From Kibdelosporangium aridum (lineage in GTDB: Bacteria > Actinomycetota > Actinomycetes > Mycobacteriales > Pseudonocardiaceae), in the NCBI RefSeq assembly GCF_900176515.1, contig NZ_FWXV01000020.1, forward strand, positions 35,311 to 99,310: 64,000 nucleotides of DNA. Reading direction: 5' to 3'. Positions 52,433 to 61,572 of the stretch are shown one piece after another (the first letter of the stretch is position 1; every line of letters starts with the position of its first letter). A model generated the notes under the pieces. That model worked only from the letters and a program-made list of their open reading frames with translations. It searched no databases and was not told the origin of the DNA. The translations under genes were made by a program, and so were the position numbers.

Positions 52433-55024
52433 GTGTCTGTGCATCGGTCGTGGCCGTTTGTCGGCCGGCGGGAGGAACTTGCCCTGGTCCGGGCCACGTT
52501 GCGTGACCCTCGGGTGTCCGGCCTGGTACTGGCCGGTGAGGCCGGGGTGGGCAAGAGCCGATTGGTACGGGAAGCGGTACAGGAGCTTGACGAACGACGG
52601 TACGCGGCGCAGGTGTTGCTGGCTGGCCGAGCGGTGGCAGACGTCCCGTTTGGCGCTGTCGCCTATTTGTTGCCGGCTCAGCTGGCCGATGTCGATCCGC
52701 GGCTGAATGTGCACAGGTGGGTTGCCGACCAGTTGGTCGCGACTGCGGGCGAACGACGGCTGGTGCTTGCCGTTGACGACGCGCATCACCTCGATCTGGC
52801 CACGGCGGCAGTGGTCGCACAGCTGGCGCGGTCCTCCGCGGCTTTCGTGCTGGCAACCGTTCGCAATAGTGAGCCCGCACCAGAACCCGTTACCGCGCTG
52901 TGGAAAGACGAGGTTGTCGAGCGCGCTGACATCGACGCGTTGAATCGGGACGAGATCGGGCGAGTCCTCGAGGCGGCACTGCGCGGTCCGGTTGAGAAGG
53001 GCACCCGGGAACGACTTGCCGCGCTGTGTCAGGGAAACGTGTTGCTCCTGCGCGAAGTGGTCATCGCGGCCGAGGAAAGTGGTGCCCTGACTGATGAACA
53101 CGGCATCTGGCGATGGTCCGGCACGGTGGCCGTGACGCCGCGGCTGGTGGAGCTCGTGACCAACCGGATCGGCAGCCTCGACGACGAGGAACGGCATGCG
53201 CTGGAGGTGGCCGCCTTCGGTGAGCCGCTCGGTGTGGACATCGCGGCCAAGCTCGCTGGGCTGGAGTTGGCGGAGCGTCTTGAGGACAAGGGACTCATCG
53301 TGGTCGGCCCCGATCGTCGTCGTACCAACGTCCGGCTCGCCCATCCGCTCTACGGCGAAGTGGTCCGGGCCGGCTGCCCGGTGCTGCGCGCTCGCCGGAT
53401 CCAGCAGCAACTGGCGGAGGCGGTGGAGTCCACCGGTGCTCGTCGTCGTGGCGATGTGCTGCGTGTTTGCGTGTGGCGCCTGGAAAGCCGGACAGCATCG
53501 GATCCGGATCGGCTGCTGGCCGCGGGCCGTCAAGCGTGGGCGGCACACGATATCGGCTTGGCGTGCCGGATCGGGCGGGCCGCGCTCGACGCTGGTGGCG
53601 GCGTTTCCGCCGCGCTGTTGCTCAGCGAGGTGCTCAACTGGGCAGAACAGTACGAGGAAGCCGAAAGCGTGCTCAGTTCGGTGGCCACGCAGCCAATGAC
53701 CGACCAGCAGCGGATGGACTACGTGACTGGCCGGGTGCAGAATCTTTCGTTCGGCCTGCAACGGCTGGCCGAAGCGGATGCCCTGCTGGCCGTCGAACAA
53801 ACCAAGATCTCGGATCCGGCGATCCGTCGCCAGATGTCTTCATACGTTGCCAACCACCGGTTCTGGGCTGGTGATTGCGCGGAGGCACTCTGCCGGTCGC
53901 AGGAGCTGATCAAGCAACCCGCGGTCACCCCGGCCGCCGAGGCCACGGTGTGGGCGGACGCGGCGCTGTCCTTGTCGCACAGCGGTAGGAGCGACGATGC
54001 GATCGCCGCCATTCGCCGTGCCGATGAGACCAGCGAGGCATGGATCCACGATCTTCCGTTGGTCCGGCTGATTCTCGACACGGCTCGGCACTACGCCAAC
54101 CTGTTTGCCGGGCGGCTGGCTGAGGCCGAGCGGGCTGCGTCGGACGTTTATCAGGGAACCTGGGACATGGCCGTGGCGGCCAGCGAGTTGCAGTACGCGC
54201 ACGTCGCGCGTTTCCGCGGCCAGATCCACCAGGCCGCACACCGAAGTCGGGCCGGCGCGGCACTGGGTGCCTGGCCCTCGTTCTTGCTTCGTTCGGCATG
54301 CCTTGGCGAACTCGCCCACGCCACAGCCTTGGGCGGAAACGCCGCTGACGCCAGCAAGTTCCTGGCGCAGGCTGACGAGCTGTGGTCTCCGGCGCTGCGT
54401 CCGTTCCAGTATTGGGTCGACCTCGCCAGGCCATGGGTGAGTGCGGCCGCCGGGCGAATCGACGAGGCGATCAGTCTCGCGTTGCGTATCGCCGCATCGG
54501 CACGCCGCCGGGGTTTTGTCGGAATCGAGGTACTGGCCTTGCACGACGTGGTCCGGTTGGGCGAAGCCGATCTAGTCACACGTCGGTTGTCCACACTGGA
54601 GGCTCACGGCCAACTTGTGCGGATCTGCGCTGAGCACGCCCGCGCGGGAGAAGGACCGGCTTTGGACCGGGTGTCGAAGAGGTTCGAGGAACTGGGAATG
54701 ATCTTGCACGCGGCCGAGGCGAGTGCGCAGGCCGCGACCGCGCACCGGTACACCCGTGATCAACAGCGAGCCACCATGCGCGCGTTGGCTCTCGCCGGAC
54801 GCTGTGACGGGGCCCGGACCCCAGCGCTGCGAGCGCTGCACCCGCCGAATCTGACCAAGCGCGAGCGCGAGGTTGCCCAGTTGGCGGCGACCGGCTTCAC
54901 CACCACCGCCATCGCGGACCGGCTTGTGTTGTCGCCCAGGACAGTGGAAAACCACCTGCACCGCGTTTTCGCCAAACTCCACATCACGAGCCGAGCCCAG
55001 TTGAAGGACATCTTGCCGGACTGA
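52433..55024 (+). CDS. LAL-family LuxR regulator with AAA-type ATPase domain
   Basis: This 863-residue regulator has an N-terminal ATPase (FVGRREELALVR, Walker A GEAGVGKS at 35-42, Walker B LVLAVDDAHHLD near 110), a long helical TPR-like middle part, and a C-terminal LuxR HTH (LTKREREVAQLAATGFTT, LSPRTVENHLHRVFAKL). The start is GTG 52433 or GTG 52439. LAL proteins are ATP-dependent activators, often in secondary metabolism. It is followed after 71 bases by a stand-alone cyclase-homology protein on the same strand, probably in one transcript. Confidence 0.88.
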   Translation: MSVHRSWPFVGRREELALVRATLRDPRVSGLVLAGEAGVGKSRLVREAVQELDERRYAAQVLLAGRAVADVPFGAVAYLLPAQLADVDPRLNVHRWVADQLVATAGERRLVLAVDDAHHLDLATAAVVAQLARSSAAFVLATVRNSEPAPEPVTALWKDEVVERADIDALNRDEIGRVLEAALRGPVEKGTRERLAALCQGNVLLLREVVIAAEESGALTDEHGIWRWSGTVAVTPRLVELVTNRIGSLDDEERHALEVAAFGEPLGVDIAAKLAGLELAERLEDKGLIVVGPDRRRTNVRLAHPLYGEVVRAGCPVLRARRIQQQLAEAVESTGARRRGDVLRVCVWRLESRTASDPDRLLAAGRQAWAAHDIGLACRIGRAALDAGGGVSAALLLSEVLNWAEQYEEAESVLSSVATQPMTDQQRMDYVTGRVQNLSFGLQRLAEADALLAVEQTKISDPAIRRQMSSYVANHRFWAGDCAEALCRSQELIKQPAVTPAAEATVWADAALSLSHSGRSDDAIAAIRRADETSEAWIHDLPLVRLILDTARHYANLFAGRLAEAERAASDVYQGTWDMAVAASELQYAHVARFRGQIHQAAHRSRAGAALGAWPSFLLRSACLGELAHATALGGNAADASKFLAQADELWSPALRPFQYWVDLARPWVSAAAGRIDEAISLALRIAASARRRGFVGIEVLALHDVVRLGEADLVTRRLSTLEAHGQLVRICAEHARAGEGPALDRVSKRFEELGMILHAAEASAQAATAHRYTRDQQRATMRALALAGRCDGARTPALRALHPPNLTKREREVAQLAATGFTTTAIADRLVLSPRTVENHLHRVFAKLHITSRAQLKDILPD

Positions 55025-55095
55025 GTGTGTGCGCGTTTGGTGTTGAGTGGCAGGGTACTCATGTGCACACGGCGCGGCCGGGCGATGGTGGCGGC

Positions 55096-55710
55096 ATGGC
55101 ATCTGGCAAGCAGCGACCCGAACACCGGTCGATCGTGGTGCTGGACATCACCGGATCCGGTCGGTGGGACAACCGAACTCAACTCAACACCCGAGCCGCA
55201 CTGAATGCGATGGTCCGTACCGCATTCCGCGCTGCGCGTGTACCCAAGGCGCAGCTTGTCATCGAGGATCGCGGCGACGGAATGATCGCCCTCGTCCCGG
55301 CCACCGTCTCCAAGGCAGATCTGCTCTCTCCGATGATTCCCGCGTTGGCTGCCGCTGTCGGCAAGCACAACGCGGCCACACCACAGGATTCGCGGATCCA
55401 TCTTCGCGTGTCCGTCCACGCGGGCGAGATCCACCGCGACGCCTACGGCTGGGCAGGCGTTGACCTCAACCTGGCCTGCCGCCTGGTCAACTGCACAGCG
55501 GCGTACCAACAGTCGCCACACGCGGGCGTAGTCGTCGTTGTCTCCGAGTTGATCCATCACGGCATCGTCCGTCACGGCTACGACGGCATCGACCCGGCCA
55601 GATACATCCCCATCCAGGTGGACAACAAAGAAGTCAGCACGCAAGCCTGGCTGCATTTGCCCGAAGCAGCCAAGCACCCTGTCGCGATAACTTTGACGGC
55701 TGCGTCCTAA
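55096..55710 (+). CDS. Stand-alone cyclase-homology-domain protein
   Basis: This 204-residue protein from ATG 55096 is one class III cyclase-homology domain: VVLDITGSGRWDN with the first metal Asp, EDRGDGMIALVP with the second, HLRVSVHAGEIHRDAYGW and LNLACRLVN with the Asn/Arg pair. It aligns from end to end with residues 10-187 of the NACHT protein at 10.4 kb, down to DNKEVSTQAW versus ENKETRIHAW. As there, Glu occupies the position that selects adenine in adenylyl cyclases. The product or nucleotide is unknown, and it may be a signalling enzyme or a catalytically dead adaptor. The frame is open back to 55027. Confidence 0.75.
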   Translation: MASGKQRPEHRSIVVLDITGSGRWDNRTQLNTRAALNAMVRTAFRAARVPKAQLVIEDRGDGMIALVPATVSKADLLSPMIPALAAAVGKHNAATPQDSRIHLRVSVHAGEIHRDAYGWAGVDLNLACRLVNCTAAYQQSPHAGVVVVVSELIHHGIVRHGYDGIDPARYIPIQVDNKEVSTQAWLHLPEAAKHPVAITLTAAS

Positions 55711-55832
55711 GTGCGACATCTTAGCTGGGCTATATGTTGGATAGGTGGCTTCGAGTTTCTGAAGCCGCTGATTCAGGAGCATGTTGTATACGGCGGGCTG
55801 GCGGGACCAGGTAACACCCCTGGCCATCGCCA

Positions 55833-58800
55833 TCAAGGCATGGATCGAACACGCCAAAGCGTCCATCCATGAGTCTTCGGGTGGTTGTGAGACGCGAAGA
55901 CAACATCGACCTCGGCCCAAAACGGACTCGCCGAACTTCGCGCGAGATCGGGCCACGTGGCCGCGACTTCGTCATGTTGTGAGTGGTCGCTGCTCACGAG
56001 AAGGTACTGGATATTGTGCCCGACTGGATCGGTAACGGCGCCTTCAAAGTCGCGGTCAGAGGTGATGACGAACTGGCGTGGGTTGGCGCTGGCGACGAGG
56101 ACGGCGAAGCCAGGGCCGGAGTCGACCACCACGCTGCCGGGTGGCAGCCGACGCGCGTCCAGGTGCGCCGCAACCTCTCGATCGATCTCGAATGCTCCGT
56201 TATAACTACCCGTCACAGGTTGTGGGTGGCCCAGCGAGGCCAGCACCGCCGGGCGCACGTGGTTCCATTCCTCCGTAGCGAACTCGGGTTTCATCATGGC
56301 GGCATACCCTGAGGTGAGAATACCCGGGATCATCAAAGCCGCGGCCGTCAGCCCTGCGAGCCATTCTCTGCGACGCCCCTCGAGGATAACGGCGATCGGC
56401 TGGTTCTGGCGGTACAAGTAACCGACCAGCACGGCCAACATGGGGACGACGACGATTTGGTAACGCAAGAATCCGAAGAGTGAACCGGAAAAGTATGCGG
56501 CAACTTGAAATGCGAGAACGGCAGAAAGCAGGCCGACCGGCGCGACTAGAGAGACGTCGTGTCGGCGCACAGCAAGAAATATCGCCGCGACAAGAACGGG
56601 AACGAGTAGTGGTGTCAGGATCAGCCACTGCATTGCCAGTAATGACGGGTCAGTGGACGCGTTCCCTCCACCCTTTTGAACGAGCGCGGAGTTTCCGTAG
56701 ACGGAACTGAACTGTTCGAACGGATGACTAACGATTACCCAGCTGGCGATTGCCCACAGCGCGAAGGCTGCCATTAGTGGCCCTCCAACAAGGAGGGCGT
56801 CCACCATAGCCGCGCGTCTTCGCTGGGCACGCCCTCCGGGCGAACGGCACCACGATAGTGCGAACACCAGGGCCATTGCCGCACAACCCGCTGCCAGGAC
56901 TTCATATCGTGCCAGGTAACCCAGCGCGAGGAACCCGCCCGCCGCCATCAGGTGTCGCGGATTCATATTGGCGGTCCATCGGACAAGACGACGAATTGCG
57001 AGCAGTAGGAAGACGATAAGGAGCGCTTCGGTCATCCCGTTGGCTCCGAACCAAATGATCATCGGTTGTAGCCCGAAGGCCACCGTCAGCCAAATCCGAA
57101 CCCGTCGAGATACGTGCAGCTCACTGAGCAGTCCACAGAGAACCCTCGTCGAGCTCGCCATGGCGATGGCGGAGACGATGTTGGCCAGCAGGCCCTGTTC
57201 AACGAGCGGTGGCCACAAATGCTTGAGCGGCAGGAACGGCAGAAACAGCAGCGACGGCAGAGGTGTCCACACAAATCCTATGTTGGCTAGCTTTGGTTCA
57301 CGGCTGTAAAGTACGTAGTTGGCATTGGCCACCCGAGAGAGCGCGTCTCCCATGACGCTGTGCTGTCCGAAGATCAGCCAGCAACCAACGACGATGTACA
57401 AGGTAAGGAACCCGAAGAAGACGCAGTGTTCGGCGCGCGACCCACCTGAACCCGGCAGCCGCGCCGCAGTAATCCGCCGCCGCCGTGATTGGTGCCGCCC
57501 GGTCGGAGGGGACGCGGTTTCGACGGCGGTCACGGCTTGCTCAGCTTCTTGGCCGCGAGCGAGTGAGCTCTCCGGCGCGATAAGTGGCTGAGTGTTCTGC
57601 TTTGGTGGTGGCTGGTCACTGCGGACGGAACCAGCTTGAAAAAGGCCGTGTGTGGTTTTCTCCCAGTAGGAGGGCTGGAATACGAGTTGCACGAACGCCT
57701 TGATAGCGGCCAACGACATCATTGGCCAGTACAGCGGCACCATCAGGCCGCTGAACGCGAGCTGTGGCTTGCCGCTGGAACGGGCGTTCGCCACGCCGAA
57801 ATAGACCAGACTAAAGCCACCCAGTACCCAGCACGCCATGCCGATGTAGTACACAGGCGCCGGGAACAGCTCCGCCATGAACGAAGGCCTGTTCAGCCAC
57901 CACAAGGCTGTCAAACCCCAGAAGACTGGATTCAACATGGCCAGCAACGGAGTGCCGCCGACAAAGAGGAGAAATCCCGCAGCGCCCTTGGCGCCAAGAT
58001 CGTTGATCAATCGGCGCGGTGACCGTATGTGTACCAGGACCGTCTGCAGGTAGCCTTTGTACCAACGGGACCTTTGCTTTATCCAGTTGACAAAGTCGCT
58101 GTTGGCTTCCTCGTGGGTCGTGGAGTCGAGTATGGCCACACTCCAGCCGTAACGCGCGAGGCGCACGCCGAGGTCGGCGTCCTCGGTGACGTTGTAGGGA
58201 TCCCAACCGCCGACGTCCCATAGCACTTCCCGCCGGATGTGGTTCGAGGTGCCGCCCAACGGAATCGGCGCTCCGGTGGCTACCAGCCCCGGCAGCAACC
58301 ATTGGAACCAGGTGTCGTACTCAGTCGTGAACCATCGGGTAATGAGATTTTGTTCAGCATTGTGGTAGGACAGGCGGGCCTGCAAGCAGGCGATGTCCGC
58401 CCTGCTGCGACGGAATGCCACGACTGCCCTGCGCAGTTGCAGGACCTCGGGACGGTCCTCAACGTCAAATATGGTGATGAATTCACCCGACGAGAGCATG
58501 AGGCCGTAGTTGCACGCTCTCGGCTTCGTACGCGGCTCCCCGGCCGGCACTAGGACAATCTCGACTGGCGTTCCGGCACACGCCGTCCGCGCTGCCGCGA
58601 TGGTCGTCGCATCGTCTTCTTCCAGGAGCAACAGCACTTCGAGGCGGTCGGCCGGATAGTCCAGCGACGCCACGCTAGCAACGACAGCCGCGATCACCTC
58701 CGGCTCGCGATAAGCGGGCACCAGGACGGTGTAGACCGGTAACTCCTCGTCGGGCACCGCGCGAGCCTCTTGGTCCGAGACGTTTATCGTCCCGTCGTTC

Positions 58801-59138
58801 GCCAAGGCACGACGCATCAGCTCTACTCGGTGCAACAGAGTCGCGGCATATAACGCGATAACGACGGCAACGACAACCAGAGCTACTGCCCTGGGCTGCA
58901 GTAAGACGGCCAATGCCCCGACAACCAGTAGAGACCCGGCCACGACGAGGTGGTAACGGCTTCGCCGACCCCGACGCGCCGACAGTTCGGGTGCTGCCTC
59001 TGCCAAGGCGTCGGCGGCAAGTTCTACGCGCAGCCGTCGTGCCGCTTCGTCACCGGAGTCAGCCAGTACTGCCCTAGGGTGCCGAGACAGCACGTTGAGG
59101 CCACTGGCTCGGCCGCACCTGGCCGGAACGCCTTTCAT
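55833..59138 (-). CDS. GT2 glycosyltransferase fused to a GT-C-like membrane domain
   Basis: This 1101-residue protein has two parts. Residues 60-480 are a processive, cellulose-synthase-like GT2 (TVLVPAYREPEVI, DVED at 225-228, TEDADLG at 318, QRSRWYKG at 355) with flanking membrane helices. After a polar linker (about 490-565), residues 570-1000 form a second membrane block with about ten helices resembling polyprenol-phosphate-dependent mannosyltransferases (GANGMTEALLIVFLLL, YLARYEVLAAGCAA), then an extracytoplasmic tail. It probably makes and transfers an envelope glycan or glycosylates exported protein. The exosortase-like gene lies upstream on the same strand. Confidence 0.82.
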   Translation of the reverse strand: MKGVPARCGRASGLNVLSRHPRAVLADSGDEAARRLRVELAADALAEAAPELSARRGRRSRYHLVVAGSLLVVGALAVLLQPRAVALVVVAVVIALYAATLLHRVELMRRALANDGTINVSDQEARAVPDEELPVYTVLVPAYREPEVIAAVVASVASLDYPADRLEVLLLLEEDDATTIAAARTACAGTPVEIVLVPAGEPRTKPRACNYGLMLSSGEFITIFDVEDRPEVLQLRRAVVAFRRSRADIACLQARLSYHNAEQNLITRWFTTEYDTWFQWLLPGLVATGAPIPLGGTSNHIRREVLWDVGGWDPYNVTEDADLGVRLARYGWSVAILDSTTHEEANSDFVNWIKQRSRWYKGYLQTVLVHIRSPRRLINDLGAKGAAGFLLFVGGTPLLAMLNPVFWGLTALWWLNRPSFMAELFPAPVYYIGMACWVLGGFSLVYFGVANARSSGKPQLAFSGLMVPLYWPMMSLAAIKAFVQLVFQPSYWEKTTHGLFQAGSVRSDQPPPKQNTQPLIAPESSLARGQEAEQAVTAVETASPPTGRHQSRRRRITAARLPGSGGSRAEHCVFFGFLTLYIVVGCWLIFGQHSVMGDALSRVANANYVLYSREPKLANIGFVWTPLPSLLFLPFLPLKHLWPPLVEQGLLANIVSAIAMASSTRVLCGLLSELHVSRRVRIWLTVAFGLQPMIIWFGANGMTEALLIVFLLLAIRRLVRWTANMNPRHLMAAGGFLALGYLARYEVLAAGCAAMALVFALSWCRSPGGRAQRRRAAMVDALLVGGPLMAAFALWAIASWVIVSHPFEQFSSVYGNSALVQKGGGNASTDPSLLAMQWLILTPLLVPVLVAAIFLAVRRHDVSLVAPVGLLSAVLAFQVAAYFSGSLFGFLRYQIVVVPMLAVLVGYLYRQNQPIAVILEGRRREWLAGLTAAALMIPGILTSGYAAMMKPEFATEEWNHVRPAVLASLGHPQPVTGSYNGAFEIDREVAAHLDARRLPPGSVVVDSGPGFAVLVASANPRQFVITSDRDFEGAVTDPVGHNIQYLLVSSDHSQHDEVAATWPDLARSSASPFWAEVDVVFASHNHPKTHGWTLWRVRSMP

Positions 59139-59153
59139 CGAGTGACCACGCGA

Positions 59154-59294
59154 TCAACCGATGCGGGACAACCGCACAAGGAACGGCATGGTAGCTGCGG
59201 GTGTAGCCCGCACTTCTTGACCTTGGACACGAGGGTCTCGAAGAACGGTACGCGGGTAGAGCCGGGCCGACGTGCCGTTGCGGATCCCTGCCAT
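59154..59294 (-). CDS. Possible 46-residue peptide between exosortase-like and glycosyltransferase genes
   Basis: ATG 59294 has GGAGGGG six bases upstream, the best ribosome site in the gap. The peptide MAGIRNGTSARLYPRTVLRD then TPAATMPFLVRLSRIG is basic. A competing frame in the same stretch ends in an ATGA overlap with the glycosyltransferase start. Either could be a small translated leader. No family is recognised. Confidence 0.3.
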   Translation of the reverse strand: MAGIRNGTSARLYPRTVLRDPRVQGQEVRATPAATMPFLVRLSRIG

Positions 59295-59620
59295 ATGTTC
59301 ACCCCTCCACGAGGCAACTTGCGGAAGTACATATGCACATGGCCGTGCCCGACAGTAGCGATCTGCACACGCATAGCACTAGACGACTAAGTCCTAAGGC
59401 TGAGCTGTTTCTGGAGACGCACGAAGGGTGGTCAAGATCGCGCTACCACGGTGAAGGCCCGCACGGAGCCGTGCTGTCCAATGAGGACTTTCGCCGGTCG
59501 ATGGGCTCAGCTACGTCGTCGATCCCGCCCGGTGGCGGTGCGGCTATGGCCGAGCGACCATCCACGCCGTCCTGAGCCACACAGATGTCACAGATGTCGA
59601 GAACTCGGTGACAAAGGTCA
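59295..59620. other. No supportable gene
   Basis: These 326 bases lie between the exosortase-like stop and the candidate small ORF. No convincing frame or hairpin was found. Confidence 0.45.
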
Positions 59621-60619
59621 TCACTTCACCACACCGAGCACAAGAAAGGCGACCGCAAGGACGGCGACTACTACCGTGCCCACACATGCATGGGGCACAG
59701 CCTCTGCCAGGCGGCGGGCCACTCCCGCCTCAGTTCCACCGTTTCTGTCCACTTGTCGCCGAGGGTGGCCCTTACGCAGCAAACGGACGCCGAAGGCAAC
59801 GAGCGCGACGACGGCTATGGTCACCGCAGTGAAACGATGAATCCCACCCGATGCCCATTCAACAGTTGCAATGGGCCCGACGGATCGAGCACGCCACATC
59901 GTGCACGTCCACTCCACGGCGGCGAGCACAGTCCCTATCGCCGTACCGCTCACAACGGCGCCTATCCGTCGCATAGCGCCGACAACACAGAAAGACCATC
60001 CAACACCACACAACATGCCGACATACAGCAGTAAAAGCATTCCTGCACCCGCTGCTGGATCCAGCGTCACGAAATCGCCGGAGTGCGGCACCCGCAGGAC
60101 AGAAGTCATACGATCACTGACGCCCAACGACGCGCTCGGCATCAGCAGGACACTGAGGTGGAGCCCGGCTGCTGTCGCCTGCGGTGACACCTGATCCGCC
60201 AGAACGGCCCAAGGGGCACGCCAGGCCAGAACCAGCAGCACAACAGCCCACCGCACCTGCCACAACGCTCGCGATCCATAACCGGCCGCGATGATGGCCA
60301 CAGCCATCAGGCACGGCACCAATGCGTACGCGCCACTGGCAGTGTGCTGCGGAGCGAGCACGAGTAGCACTACCGCTGACACCGTTGCCAAGAAGCAAAT
60401 GATGAGATCGAGTTGCCGGTCGTGGATCTGCGGTCCCCGCGGGGCAGACCGAAGGCCATGCCAACCCACCAGGGCAGCGAGTACTGGCACAAGCGCCAAA
60501 GCCCCGAAGGGTCCCGCCGGCGGCCAAACGTCCAGGCTCGACCACCACCACGGCGCGTAGCTCAGTGCGATCGCAGCGGGAACTGTTGCCAGCCGCGCAC
60601 GACATGCGCCTTCGGCCAT
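59621..60619 (-). CDS. Exosortase/archaeosortase-like membrane protein lacking the catalytic Cys
   Basis: This 332-residue protein from ATG 60619 has about eight helices in the exosortase layout. The segment that is normally E-A-C-S-G-L-R reads LDPAAGAGMLLLLYVGML, so the nucleophilic Cys is Ala. A later Arg (TMWRA) and His (GGIHRFTAVTI) sit where exosortases have catalytic Arg and His. It could be a non-catalytic relative or a distinct family. A frame open back to 61138 is low-complexity and I do not count it. The GT2-fusion gene follows on the same strand, as envelope glycosyltransferases often do beside exosortases. Confidence 0.55.
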   Translation of the reverse strand: MAEGACRARLATVPAAIALSYAPWWWSSLDVWPPAGPFGALALVPVLAALVGWHGLRSAPRGPQIHDRQLDLIICFLATVSAVVLLVLAPQHTASGAYALVPCLMAVAIIAAGYGSRALWQVRWAVVLLVLAWRAPWAVLADQVSPQATAAGLHLSVLLMPSASLGVSDRMTSVLRVPHSGDFVTLDPAAGAGMLLLLYVGMLCGVGWSFCVVGAMRRIGAVVSGTAIGTVLAAVEWTCTMWRARSVGPIATVEWASGGIHRFTAVTIAVVALVAFGVRLLRKGHPRRQVDRNGGTEAGVARRLAEAVPHACVGTVVVAVLAVAFLVLGVVK

Positions 60620-61258
60620 GGCAACGTGAGCTGACCGCAAATGGCGTTGTGATCTAGGGAAACTAGCGTTTGGGACCACATCAGATCCACGCGTAGGAAA
60701 AGCACTCCGTAGGTGAAGGGTAACCACTGACGTGGGTCTGTCAAACGAACTGGTCACGGGCAGGTGGCCCGCTCGTGTGTCTCGACGCAGGCCGGAAACC
60801 GGGTTGTTCCGGCTTCCTGGTTCGATCAGTGAATCGTAGAAGCATGCTCGTCGCGCGATGGGCCCACCGCCATTGGGGCGGGCGTTCTGTGTAACAGGGT
60901 AAAGTAGCTGCCATCCTGTTTCGTCTACATAGGACTTCACTGTTAGGTCGAGGAACGCCGGGCTCCGTCCCACGGACGAACGATAGCGCGGTTGTTCTCT
61001 TGTTGTGCTCGACATAGGTGTGATATGTCTGTCCTTAGTGGACGACGGAGCTGTAGAGACGCTCGCGCTGGATGTGGCAGAGACTCGTGCCGCGGGCCTT
61101 GTGGCTGTGACCTGCGCGTCAGGATGCTGTGGGCGCACCGGATGGTGAGGACAGGGCTCGCCGGATCGGTACTTCCCGCCCGAGTGTCAGCAGGGTGTAT
61201 GACGCGTTGCTCGGCCACCGAACTTGTTCTGCAATCCTTGGCCCCACTTGGGCGTGGT
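60620..61258. other. No supportable gene
   Basis: About 640 bases upstream of the exosortase-like gene. One minus-strand frame is open throughout but shows no domain or natural composition. It probably includes the promoter. Confidence 0.5.
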
Positions 61259-61384
61259 TCAGCTGCTGTTCTCGCTTGTGTGGGACAGCCGGTGGAGCTG
61301 CAGAAGTTCGACAACCGTGCCGCGAGGCGGGTACTCGACCGGCGCGAACATGCCAGTTAGGGCAAGGTAACGACCGAACACCAT
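61259..61384 (-). pseudogene. N-terminal remnant of an integrase-core transposase
   Basis: The minus strand gives MVFGRYLALTGMFAPVEYPP then LLQLHRLSHTSENSS. The first 15 residues match the start of the same transposase group as the remnant at 49.4 kb (YLALT-MF-P-), after which the frame decays. Confidence 0.45.
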
Positions 61385-61572
61385 CGCTCCAGTTGTCCCA
61401 GTAGTGGACCTACCGATGTCCCACAGCGAGCGGTGTGGCCTGGCTCGGTTTGCTGTGCTGCGGTTGCCGGCCTCACGGTGTCGCGTAAACCTCCCCTGCA
61501 TTGCTGGTCCACCCGACGTGAGTGGGTCGTGAGGCCGGTCAACCTTCCCTGTTCACCAGATGTCGGCTGCCG

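Noticed and set aside
52124..53800. 558-codon minus-strand frame opposite the LAL regulator
   Set aside because: Only the last part, outside the LAL gene, is meaningful, as an SGNH-domain scrap. The rest is antisense shadow.
60620..61138. N-terminal extension of the exosortase-like protein
   Set aside because: The added 173 residues are polar and low in family-like pattern, and the membrane domain begins right after ATG 60619.
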